NCBI GenBank assembly: GCA_036503065.1
Contig: DASXXM010000201.1
Span: 1 to 6,797, forward strand
Source: DATEPR01 sp036503065
Lineage (GTDB): Bacteria > Actinomycetota > Actinomycetes > Mycobacteriales > Pseudonocardiaceae
Reading direction: 5' to 3'
DNA length: 6,797 nucleotides
Below the pieces are notes generated by a model. The model saw only the letters and a program-made list of their open reading frames with translations. It was not told the DNA's origin and did no database searches. The translations under genes were made by a program, and so were the position numbers. Shown here piece after piece: positions 1-5,827 of this stretch (the stretch's first letter is position 1; each line of letters starts with the position of its first letter).

Positions 1-2244
1 GCGGTCACCCACACCGGTTCGCCACTGCTCGTGGTGGCGGGCGCCGGTTCCGGCAAGACACGGGTGCTGACCCGTCGCATCGCCTACCTGCTGGCCGAAC
101 GGCACGTGCATCCCGGTCAGGTCATGGCGATCACGTTCACCAACAAGGCCGCCGCCGAGATGAAGGAACGGGTCTCCGACCTGATCGGCGCGCGTGCCCG
201 GGTGATGTGGGTGTCCACGTTCCACTCGATGTGCGTGCGCCTGCTGCGCCGCGAGGCCAAGACGCTGGGCCTCGGCTCCAACTTCTCGGTGTACGACTCG
301 GACGACACGCGTCGCCTGATCACCATCGTGGCCCGCGACCTGGACCTGGACCCCAAGCGCTACGCGGCCCGCATGCTCGCCGTGCACGTGTCGAACCTGA
401 AGAACGAGTTGGTCGGCGTCCACGACGCCGCCGCGGCCGCCGCCACCGACCTGCAGCGCAGGGTCGCCGAGGTCTACGACAGCTACCAGCGGCGACTCGG
501 CCTGGCCAACGCGATGGACTTCGACGACCTGATCATGCGCACGGTCGAACTGCTGCGCACCTACCCCGACACCGCGGAGCACTACCGCCGCCGCTTCCGG
601 CATGTCCTCGTCGACGAGTACCAGGACACCAACCACGCCCAGTACTCGCTGGTCAGGGAGCTGGTCGGGCCGGGCGACGCGGATCCCGGCGAGCTGTGCG
701 TCGTCGGCGACGCGGACCAGTCGATCTACGCGTTCCGCGGCGCCACGATCCGCAACATCCTCGAGTTCGAGCGGGACTATCCGCAGGCTCGCACGATCAT
801 GCTGGAGCAGAACTACCGGTCGACGCAGACGATTCTGAGCGCGGCCAACGCCGTCATCTCCCGCAATCCGGACCGCAGGGACAAGCGCCTGTGGACCGAG
901 GCGGGCGACGGGGAGAAGATCGTCGGCTACGTGGCGGACAACGAGCACGACGAGGCCGCGTTCGTGGCCGGCGAGATCGACCGCCTCGTGGACGCCGGCG
1001 ACGCGTCGAACGCGGACATCGCGGTGTTCTACCGCACGAACAACCAGTCCCGCGTGTTCGAGGAGATCTTCATCCGGCTCGGCCTGCCCTACCGGGTGGT
1101 CGGCGGCGTCCGCTTCTACGAGCGCCGCGAGGTCCGCGACATGCTCGCCTACCTGCGCACCCTGGCCAACCCGGAGGACACGGTCAGCCTCCGCCGCATC
1201 CTCAACGTGCCCAAGCGAGGCATCGGCGACCGCGCCGAAGCCGTGGTCGCCAACCACGCGGAGCAGCAGCGGATCTCCTTCGCGGCAGCCCTGCGTGACG
1301 CGGTCGACGACAAGATCCCGCTGCTGAATCCCCGCTCCCGCAACGCGATCGCCGGTTTCGTCGAGATGATGGACGAACTGCGGCTGATGGTCGAAGCGGG
1401 TGTCGAGGTGGCCGAGATCGCCGAGGCGGTACTGGAACGCACCGGCTACCGGGTCGACCTGGAGGCCAGCGACGACCCGCAGGACGCGGGCCGCCTTGAC
1501 AACCTGAACGAGTTGGTGACGGTCGCCCGCGAGTTCGCCACGATCGAAGCCACCGCCCCGGTCCTCGACGGCGAGGCGGAAACCCCGGTACAGGGCACCC
1601 TGGCCGCGTTCCTGGAGCGGGTGTCCCTGGTCGCCGACTCCGATTCGGTGCCGGACTCCGACGACGGCGTGGTCACCCTGATGACCCTGCACACCGCCAA
1701 GGGCCTCGAGTTCCCGGTGGTGTTCTGCACCGGCTGGGAGGACGGCATCTTCCCCCACCTGCGCGCCCTGTCCGACCCGACGGAACTGGCCGAGGAACGG
1801 CGACTGGCCTACGTCGGCATCACCAGGGCCCGCCAGCGCCTGTATCTGTCCAGGGCCCTGATCCGCTCGGCATGGGGTCAGCCCATGACCAACCCGGCTT
1901 CCCGGTTCCTGGACGAGATCCCGGCCGAGCTCATCGACTGGCGCCGCACCGAACCCGACCGCTCGGCACCGACGGCGCAGACCACCTGGCGACGCGGCGG
2001 CCAGGACTCGGCACAGGCGAACCTGGCCGCGCGCGGCATGCGCACGACCCCGTTCAAGGGCTGGCAGGACACGCCGTCGATCCGCCTCGAGACGGGTGAC
2101 CGGGTGAGCCACGACAAGTACGGCCTCGGCACGGTGGTCGCCACCGACGGCGATGGCCCGAGAGCCACCGCGACGATCGACTTCGGCACGGCGGGCACGA
2201 TCCGCCTGATGCTGATCGGCAGTGTTCCGCTGGTGAAGCTGTAG
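1..2244 (+). CDS. uvrD1: ATP-dependent DNA helicase UvrD1/PcrA (5'-truncated by window)
   Basis: Superfamily 1A 3'-5' DNA helicase that unwinds DNA with ATP in nucleotide excision repair and related processes. The frame is open from base 1, and 747 codons are visible. The reading begins just after the expected Q-motif, so perhaps 25-35 N-terminal residues lie outside the window (M. tuberculosis UvrD1 is about 770 aa). Counting codons from base 1: Walker A AGAGSGKT at 13-20; motif Ia ITFTNKAAAEM nearby; Walker B DEYQDT at 205-210; motif III GDADQSIYAFRG from 236; motif IV LEQNYRS at 268-274; motif V TLHTAKGLEF near 562-571; motif VI YVGITRAR at 604-611 with arginine R609. All catalytic motifs are intact. 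Codons 699-747 (GDRVSHDKYGLGTV...) match the C-terminal Tudor-like domain that binds RNA polymerase in PcrA/UvrD1. Only three cysteines are visible, none in the 2B region. The start and promoter are outside the window. It converges on the LytM gene across 30 bp. Confidence 0.96.
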   Translation, partial: AVTHTGSPLLVVAGAGSGKTRVLTRRIAYLLAERHVHPGQVMAITFTNKAAAEMKERVSDLIGARARVMWVSTFHSMCVRLLRREAKTLGLGSNFSVYDSDDTRRLITIVARDLDLDPKRYAARMLAVHVSNLKNELVGVHDAAAAAATDLQRRVAEVYDSYQRRLGLANAMDFDDLIMRTVELLRTYPDTAEHYRRRFRHVLVDEYQDTNHAQYSLVRELVGPGDADPGELCVVGDADQSIYAFRGATIRNILEFERDYPQARTIMLEQNYRSTQTILSAANAVISRNPDRRDKRLWTEAGDGEKIVGYVADNEHDEAAFVAGEIDRLVDAGDASNADIAVFYRTNNQSRVFEEIFIRLGLPYRVVGGVRFYERREVRDMLAYLRTLANPEDTVSLRRILNVPKRGIGDRAEAVVANHAEQQRISFAAALRDAVDDKIPLLNPRSRNAIAGFVEMMDELRLMVEAGVEVAEIAEAVLERTGYRVDLEASDDPQDAGRLDNLNELVTVAREFATIEATAPVLDGEAETPVQGTLAAFLERVSLVADSDSVPDSDDGVVTLMTLHTAKGLEFPVVFCTGWEDGIFPHLRALSDPTELAEERRLAYVGITRARQRLYLSRALIRSAWGQPMTNPASRFLDEIPAELIDWRRTEPDRSAPTAQTTWRRGGQDSAQANLAARGMRTTPFKGWQDTPSIRLETGDRVSHDKYGLGTVVATDGDGPRATATIDFGTAGTIRLMLIGSVPLVKL

Positions 2245-2256
2245 GGCTTTGGCTGC

Positions 2257-2269
2257 CGGCAAGGTGCCG
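2257..2269. terminator. small stem-loop between convergent genes, possible bidirectional terminator
   Basis: CGGCA-AGG-TGCCG forms a 5-bp stem with a 3-base loop in the 30-bp gap between the helicase stop (2242-2244) and the LytM-protein stop (2275-2277). It has no T-tract on either side and the stem is short. Position between converging genes is the main argument for a terminator role. Confidence 0.3.
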
Positions 2270-2274
2270 CGCGG

Positions 2275-3063
2275 TCAGAGCGTGATGCCGCGCTGGTTGA
2301 GCCAACCCAGCGGATCGATCTTCTTGCCCGTCGGATCCCACACCTCGAAATGCAGCGTGTATCCGTTGCTGAAGCCGCGATCGCCCATCGCGGCGATCTG
2401 TTGCCCCGCGGCCACGTGCTGACCCACCTGCACCGAATAGGTGTTCACCCGGGCATAGACCAGCGTCGTGCCGTCGGAAAGCTGTTCCTTCACCCACAGG
2501 CCGAAGCCGCTCGTCGGCCCAGCGGCGATGATCACACCGGCGGCCGATGCCACGATCGGCGTGTTGCGGACGTTCTTGATCTCGATTCCGTAGTGGAACG
2601 AGCCGTACTGCCCGCCGAACGTGGACACGACCGTCCCGGCGCACGGCGCCGCGAACGTGGCGCCGGTGGTCAGGTTGGCCCCGCCCGCGGTGTCCGTCGC
2701 GCTCTGCTGGCCGGTGATCTTCTGGCTTTCCGCGACCTGCTGAGCTTCCGCCGACGCGTCCAGCGCGTGCGAGACCGGCTGCACTTCCAGCGACTGCTGG
2801 TCGTTGGCATTGGTGCCGATCATCGCCGACGTGCCGCCGGCATCGGCCAGGTACGTGGTGGCGTGGTGTTCGCTCTTGGGCAACAACGACTGGCCGGCCG
2901 CTGCCGCGGCGATCGCGCCGAGGGCGACCGCGGCGAAGACCGCGCGGCCGCGCAACACCGGCGACGGAGCGACCAGCTTGCGCCGCCCGTTCGGCTCGTC
3001 TAACGCCGTGGACGAGTTTTGGCCACCGGGGGAGCGGTGTGGCGCCAAAGCAGGTCCTTCCAT
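2275..3063 (-). CDS. LytM/M23-domain cell-envelope protein with degenerate active site
   Basis: 262-aa protein. Residues 1-40 are a basic, Pro/Ser-rich cytoplasmic tail. Residues 41-57 (Ala-rich, after R38-R40) form a signal anchor or signal peptide. Residues 58-136 are a Gln/Ala/Ser-rich linker, and about 137-258 is an M23 (LytM) fold, recognised from FHYGIEI, SGFGLWV, GQQIAAMGDRG and LHFEVW. Active M23 enzymes bind zinc through HxxxD plus the second His of HxH, and use the first His of HxH and a His in a YxH motif for catalysis. Here H157 is kept, but the Asp is E161, the Y-x-H histidine is R205 and the first His of HxH is T236; only H238 remains. It is therefore probably a non-catalytic LytM protein that binds peptidoglycan or regulates other hydrolases. 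Leu21 is a TTA codon. The ATG at 3063 has no clear Shine-Dalgarno; GTG at codon 36 is a less likely alternative. Mycobacteria carry an M23 gene at the same place beside uvrD1. Confidence 0.88.
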   Translation of the reverse strand: MEGPALAPHRSPGGQNSSTALDEPNGRRKLVAPSPVLRGRAVFAAVALGAIAAAAAGQSLLPKSEHHATTYLADAGGTSAMIGTNANDQQSLEVQPVSHALDASAEAQQVAESQKITGQQSATDTAGGANLTTGATFAAPCAGTVVSTFGGQYGSFHYGIEIKNVRNTPIVASAAGVIIAAGPTSGFGLWVKEQLSDGTTLVYARVNTYSVQVGQHVAAGQQIAAMGDRGFSNGYTLHFEVWDPTGKKIDPLGWLNQRGITL

Positions 3064-3107
3064 GTTCGGATGGCCGTCGTGATCAGACCGTGACTGCGAA
3101 CCAGGGG

Positions 3108-3137
3108 ACAGTAACGAAACGCCACAAGGCCCGGCAA
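3108..3137 (-). promoter_or_regulatory. candidate SigA-type promoter for the LytM gene
   Basis: On the minus strand a -35-like TTGCCG (3137-3132) is followed after 18 bases by TACTGT (3113-3108), which fits the actinobacterial -10 pattern TAnnnT. Transcription would begin near 3100, giving a leader of roughly 37 bases before the ATG at 3063. This is a motif match only. Confidence 0.45.
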
Positions 3138-3159
3138 CAGGCGCATGCGTGCCTTGTGG
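3122..3159. repeat. 9-bp inverted repeat straddling the LytM-gene -35 element
   Basis: CCACAAGGC (3122-3130) and GCCTTGTGG (3151-3159) are perfect reverse complements separated by 20 bases. On the minus strand one arm lies inside the -35/-10 spacer and the other just upstream of the -35, as expected for an operator. The intervening sequence contains an 8-bp palindrome, CGCATGCG (3142-3149). A third CCTTGTGG lies at 3239-3246. An RNA hairpin is an alternative if transcription starts further upstream. Confidence 0.55.
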
Positions 3160-3238
3160 ACAACCGGCGGCCCTGCTGCGTCTGCGATCAGTACGTGACG
3201 CTCCGTCGCCACCACCGACCGCCGGACCGACGTCGATC

Positions 3239-3246
3239 CCTTGTGG
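3239..3246 (+). repeat. third copy of CCTTGTGG
   Basis: The same octamer forms the inverted pair at 3122-3129 (minus) and 3152-3159 (plus). Three copies within 125 bp of non-coding sequence suggest a repeated protein-binding site. The copy itself is certain; its role is inferred. Confidence 0.4.
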
Positions 3247-3303
3247 CTGTTCGGCGCCCTCCGGTTGATCGCGCACCGTGAGTGGCTCCCGGTTCGACCA
3301 ACC

Positions 3304-3316
3304 CGGTCCGGGACCG
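3304..3316. repeat. 13-bp palindrome CGGTCC-G-GGACCG
   Basis: Perfect 6-bp arms around a single central base, two bases before the next palindrome. In RNA this is not a usable hairpin because of the 1-base loop, so if functional it is a DNA site. The high GC content makes chance occurrence more likely than for the neighbouring palindrome. Confidence 0.35.
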
Positions 3317-3317
3317 C

Positions 3318-3331
3318 CACTCGATCGAGTG
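3318..3331. promoter_or_regulatory. perfect 14-bp palindrome, candidate operator
   Basis: CACTCGATCGAGTG reads identically on both strands with no central gap. It abuts the Crp-like site and shares two bases (TG, 3330-3331) with it, so binding at the two sites could be exclusive or cooperative. I do not recognise the cognate regulator. Confidence 0.5.
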
Positions 3332-3345
3332 TGACTTACCTCACA
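3330..3345. promoter_or_regulatory. perfect Crp/GlxR-type binding site
   Basis: TGTGA-CTTACC-TCACA matches exactly the consensus TGTGA-N6-TCACA used by cAMP-responsive Crp/GlxR regulators of actinobacteria. Its centre (3337.5) lies about 237 bp upstream of the predicted LytM-gene start of transcription, 131 bp upstream of the leaderless GTG at 3469, and 59.5 bp upstream of the alternative in-frame GTG at 3397. The last spacing resembles class I activation, but I see no convincing -10 for it. The target gene is therefore unresolved. Confidence 0.7.
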
Positions 3346-3452
3346 GAAGACCGGTTGAGTACCCAGCGCGTGTCGGCGACGTAAACGCAGCCCCGCGTGG
3401 CAGCCACCCGCCGACGCCATGCCCGGACCGACCGGCTCACCCGCCGTGACCT

Positions 3453-3461
3453 TGCTAGCGT
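3453..3461 (+). promoter_or_regulatory. extended -10 of a probable leaderless promoter
   Basis: TGCTAGCGT combines the TGn extension with TAnnnT. It ends 7 bases before the GTG at 3469, the spacing expected if transcription begins on the start codon itself, a common arrangement in actinobacteria. No strong -35 is visible, which is usual with an extended -10. This element decides the start chosen for the following gene. Confidence 0.55.
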
Positions 3462-3468
3462 CAGCCAG

Positions 3469-5292
3469 GTGACCGCGCGGACCCCCTCCAGACAAGTGCC
3501 TCCGGCCGGCAAACCGGCGGACCGCGCGTCCGGGCCGGCCAACTGGTCGGCACTGCCGATCCGGTTGCGCTGGGCGCTCGGCGTCGGGCTGGTCGGCGGG
3601 GCCTCGCTCGCGGTCGGGCCGTTGCTGCCGGTCGTCAGTCCGGCCATGCCGCCCGGGTTCGCCGCCGGTCCGCTGATGTTCGTGCTCGGCCTGCTGCCGG
3701 TCGGCGTCGCGCTCGTGCTGGCCGGGCGTGGCTCGGTGCCGGCGGCCCGTGGCGCGTTGCTGGCCGCGGCGCTGTTCGCCCCCGGCCGGGCCATCGCCGA
3801 CGCCCAACTGGCGGTACAGGGCAGCGTTGCCGCGCGTCCCGAACTCGTCATGCCGACCGCGCTCCTGCGACTGCACGGCGCGGCCGGCCTGTGGCTGCTG
3901 CTGGCCGGCGAGGTCCTCGTCCTGGTCGGCGGCCTCCTCGCGATCGGGACCGGCGACACCGATCCGACGGCCCGCGAGTCGGGCCGCACCTCCGGCCGCT
4001 ACCAGGGGCCGGTCCTGATCGCTCTGGGCCTCGGCGTCGTCGTCGCGCTGGGGCTGATGGCCGCGCCGTTCACCTCGACCAATCCGTTCGTACTGGCCAA
4101 GGGCGTCCTGGACGCCCCGATCATGGCGATGGCCGGTGGCTTCCTGATCGCGGTCGCCGCGCCGCTGGCCGCGACCATCGCCGTCACATCGGCCGATCCG
4201 GTGACGGCACGCGGCTGGCTGCTCGGCGGCCAGGCCGTGGTCCTGGCCATCGCGCTGCCCAGGGTGGTGTCCGGCTTCGCGGTCGCCGGCCTGCACCCGA
4301 ACTGGGGGCCCTTCGTGGCCCTGGTCGCGGCGGCGCTGCTGGTCGCACTGGCCCTGACCACCGAACGCGTGATCCGGCCGGCACCCGACGACGACACCGA
4401 CGTGCAGCGCGAACCGGCCGAACTCCAGCTGCCCGGCCAGTCCCGACTGCACGTCGCCACCGGCGTGCTCGGCCTGGTGGCTGCCGGCGCGGCGCTGGTC
4501 GGCGCCGACACCAACCTCTACGTCCTGTCCGCCGACCTGCCGCGCAACACCGACGTGGCAGGCCGCCTGCTGATCCCGGCCGCCGTGCTGATCGGGGTCT
4601 GCGCGGTCGGCATGCTGATCCCCCGCTGGGCGTTCGTGGTCCGGCCCGCGTTCGCGGTGGCGTGGGTTTCCGTGTTGCTGGCCGGGTTCGGCGCCGTCGA
4701 CACCGCGATGACCGCGACCCAGATCGACGGCGTCCGCATCGGCATCGGCACCTGGGCCACCGGCCTGGCCATGGTCACCGCACTGGCCGCCGCCTGCACG
4801 GCGGGACTGGCCGGTGGCGTGGAACGCGACGACGTCGACCTGACCGAGCTGTCCTGGCGCCCGCGGGTGCTCGTGCCCGCCGTGGTCGCTGCGGCGCTGG
4901 CCGTCGGCGCGTTCGGCCTGCCGGTGCTCCAGGCCGCAGGCTTCCGTCCGCCCGGCATCTGGTCGGACTTCCGGTTCGCCTCGTGGGGCCTCGTGTTCAG
5001 CCTGGCGGCCGTGCTGGCCGCCGCACTGCTGGCGCCGATCTGCCGCCCGGCCCGCGCGGTCGGGCTCCTCATCGGCGCGGCCGGCCTGGTGCTGGTCCGC
5101 CTGTTGTCCCTGCCACTGGACCGGTCGATGGCGCCGGGCACGAGCGCCGGGCCCGGGCTGCCGATAGCGGTGGCCTGCCTGGTCGCTCTTCTCGTCGCGG
5201 CCGGCATGGCCGGTTGGCTGGCCCGCGGCGAACCCGTCAACAGGGCCGAACCCGTCAAGAGAACTGCCGTCGACATGAGGAGGAAGGCATGA
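3469..5292 (+). CDS. polytopic membrane protein of unknown function, duplicated 8-segment unit
   Basis: 607-aa integral membrane protein; I do not recognise the family. A polar, basic N-terminal tail (about 1-30) is followed by roughly 15-16 hydrophobic segments rich in Ala, Gly, Leu and Val, and a short basic tail (GEPVNRAEPVKR...MRRKA). A charged loop near residues 303-326 (DDDTDVQREPAE) divides it into halves that appear related: RL at 32-33 and 326-327 precede the first segment of each half; A108-Q117 (AIADAQLAVQ) resembles A409-Q418 (AVDTAMTATQ); and the PVL and RVL segments near 181 and 466 align. No catalytic, nucleotide-binding or transporter signature is evident. The GTG start is preferred because an extended -10 sits 7 bases upstream and there is no Shine-Dalgarno; GTG 3397 would add 24 Arg-rich residues and place the promoter inside the gene. 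The stop overlaps the next start (ATGA), so expression is probably coupled to the B12 protein. A transporter or polymer/lipid-handling role is possible but unsupported. Confidence 0.85.
   Translation: MTARTPSRQVPPAGKPADRASGPANWSALPIRLRWALGVGLVGGASLAVGPLLPVVSPAMPPGFAAGPLMFVLGLLPVGVALVLAGRGSVPAARGALLAAALFAPGRAIADAQLAVQGSVAARPELVMPTALLRLHGAAGLWLLLAGEVLVLVGGLLAIGTGDTDPTARESGRTSGRYQGPVLIALGLGVVVALGLMAAPFTSTNPFVLAKGVLDAPIMAMAGGFLIAVAAPLAATIAVTSADPVTARGWLLGGQAVVLAIALPRVVSGFAVAGLHPNWGPFVALVAAALLVALALTTERVIRPAPDDDTDVQREPAELQLPGQSRLHVATGVLGLVAAGAALVGADTNLYVLSADLPRNTDVAGRLLIPAAVLIGVCAVGMLIPRWAFVVRPAFAVAWVSVLLAGFGAVDTAMTATQIDGVRIGIGTWATGLAMVTALAAACTAGLAGGVERDDVDLTELSWRPRVLVPAVVAAALAVGAFGLPVLQAAGFRPPGIWSDFRFASWGLVFSLAAVLAAALLAPICRPARAVGLLIGAAGLVLVRLLSLPLDRSMAPGTSAGPGLPIAVACLVALLVAAGMAGWLARGEPVNRAEPVKRTAVDMRRKA
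5229..5258 (+). repeat. in-frame 12-nt direct repeat at the C-terminus of the membrane protein
   Basis: CGAACCCGTCAA occurs at 5229-5240 and 5247-5258 with an 18-base period. It encodes a tandem hexapeptide, GEPVNR then AEPVKR, in the polar C-terminal tail. It looks like a small local duplication in a loosely constrained tail. Confidence 0.6.
5278..5283 (+). promoter_or_regulatory. strong Shine-Dalgarno for icmB within the upstream gene
   Basis: AGGAGG lies 5 bases before the ATG at 5289, inside the last codons of the membrane-protein gene. With the ATGA overlap it supports translational coupling and fixes the start of the B12-binding protein. Confidence 0.85.
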
Positions 5293-5699
5293 GTGGCCGA
5301 ATCCGCGTCGTGGTCGCCAAGCCCGGTCTCGACGGCCACGACCGAGGTGTCAAGGTGGTGGCGCGGGCGTTGCGCGACGCCGGCATCGAGGTCGTCTACA
5401 CCGGCCTGCACCAGACGCCGGAGCAGATCGTCGAGACCGCGCTGCAGGAGGATGCGGACGCGGTCGGCCTGTCGGTGCTCTCCGGTGCCCACATGACGCT
5501 GTTCGCCAGGGTGGTCGAGCTGCTCGCCGACCGGGGCGCCGACGACGTCGTGGTGTTCGGCGGCGGGATCATCCCGGACGAGGACATCCCGAAGCTGGCC
5601 GAACTCGGCGTCGCGAAGGTGTTCACGCCGGGCTCGCCCACCCAGGACATCGTGGACTGGGTCCGCGCCAACGTCGCGACCCAGGACGCCGAGGCGTGA
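5289..5699 (+). CDS. icmB: cobalamin-binding small subunit of an acyl-CoA mutase (IcmB-like)
   Basis: 136-aa stand-alone B12-binding domain. The adenosylcobalamin-dependent isobutyryl-CoA mutase small subunit IcmB pairs with a separate substrate-binding subunit, IcmA, to interconvert isobutyryl-CoA and n-butyryl-CoA. Visible hallmarks: PGLDGHDRG with D15-x-H17-x-x-G20, where H17 is the lower cobalt ligand; SVLSG at 62-66 for the nucleotide tail; and FGGGIIP at 90-96. The protein is nearly all B12 domain and its length equals that of Streptomyces IcmB as I remember it. The same domain closes the large subunit of methylmalonyl-CoA mutase, so pairing with another mutase large subunit (2-hydroxyisobutyryl- or ethylmalonyl-type) is possible. 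No large subunit lies in this window. The gene overlaps the membrane-protein stop by 4 bases, follows a strong AGGAGG, and is succeeded by a hairpin, suggesting a two-gene operon. Streptomyces also places icmB between the helicase region and sucCD. Confidence 0.88.
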   Translation: MSGRIRVVVAKPGLDGHDRGVKVVARALRDAGIEVVYTGLHQTPEQIVETALQEDADAVGLSVLSGAHMTLFARVVELLADRGADDVVVFGGGIIPDEDIPKLAELGVAKVFTPGSPTQDIVDWVRANVATQDAEA

Positions 5700-5710
5700 G
5701 CTGAACCGGT

Positions 5711-5730
5711 CCGGTGACCGACCTCACCGG
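5711..5730 (+). terminator. GC-rich hairpin after icmB, probable terminator
   Basis: CCGGTGA (5711-5717) and TCACCGG (5724-5730) form a perfect 7-bp stem with a 6-base loop, beginning 12 bases after the icmB stop. There is no following T-tract, as is common for actinobacterial terminators. It would separate the membrane protein/icmB operon from sucC. Confidence 0.55.
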
Positions 5731-5735
5731 CAGCC

Positions 5736-5767
5736 GCGACACGGGCCGCAGGCGCGGTCGATAGGGT
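5736..5767 (+). promoter_or_regulatory. candidate promoter of sucC
   Basis: TAGGGT (5762-5767) fits the TAnnnT -10 pattern. A partial -35, GCGACA (5736-5741), lies 20 bases upstream, which is a long spacer. The transcript would begin near 5774, giving a leader of about 60 bases. Its place downstream of a hairpin and upstream of an AT-richer leader supports it, but the -35 is poor. Confidence 0.4.
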
Positions 5768-5822
5768 CGGACCAGTTCGACAGCGGCCCGGCTCAGAGCA
5801 GCACCAAACTTTTGGCGTAGTC

Positions 5823-5827
5823 AGGAG
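5823..5827 (+). promoter_or_regulatory. Shine-Dalgarno of sucC
   Basis: AGGAG lies 8 bases before the GTG at 5836 and decides that start. The first residues encoded (MDLYEYQAKDLF) match the conserved N-terminus of SucC. Confidence 0.85.

Larger units (their letters stand above)
3064..3468. other. divergent intergenic control region
   Basis: About 400 bp separate the start of the minus-strand LytM gene from the preferred start of the plus-strand membrane protein. I see no convincing gene here: open frames crossing it have Arg/Pro/His-rich compositions typical of shadow translations and no start signals. The region is instead dense in short symmetric elements, listed separately: a candidate LytM-gene promoter, an inverted repeat around its -35, a 13-bp and a 14-bp palindrome, a Crp/GlxR-type site, and an extended -10 at the far end. 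If the GTG at 3397 were the true start of the membrane protein, the region would shorten to about 330 bp. Confidence 0.7.

Noticed and set aside
3288..3315. CCCGGTTCGACCAACCCGG, resembling a tRNA T-arm (GGTTCGA).
   Set aside because: The flanks do not form the 5-bp T-stem, and no acceptor, D or anticodon arm can be drawn around it.
3000..3320. Possible small genes in the divergent region (106 codons on minus, 80 codons on plus at 3039-3281).
   Set aside because: Compositions are basic and low in structure-forming residues, there is no Shine-Dalgarno, and both frames run into the start of the LytM gene. They overlap the candidate promoter and repeats.
3100..3330. A c-di-AMP (ydaO) riboswitch upstream of the peptidase gene, as seen before many actinobacterial cell-wall hydrolases.
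   Set aside because: Fragments such as CGAACCGGGAG on the minus strand recall the motif, but I could not assemble the conserved helices or the GGGUGAA-type segment in order. A covariance-model search would settle it.
2275..4452. Continuous 725-codon open frame on the minus strand extending far upstream of the LytM gene.
   Set aside because: The part upstream of 3063 is antisense to the membrane-protein gene and the control region and is rich in Gln, Arg, Gly and Asp with no domain, as expected from a high-GC shadow frame. Only the last 262 codons look like a real protein.
3891..5699. 602-codon plus-strand frame that ends at the icmB stop.
   Set aside because: Codons before 5289 are an Arg/Gly/Pro-rich out-of-frame reading of the membrane-protein gene. 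The B12-binding homology and the AGGAGG support the start at 5289.
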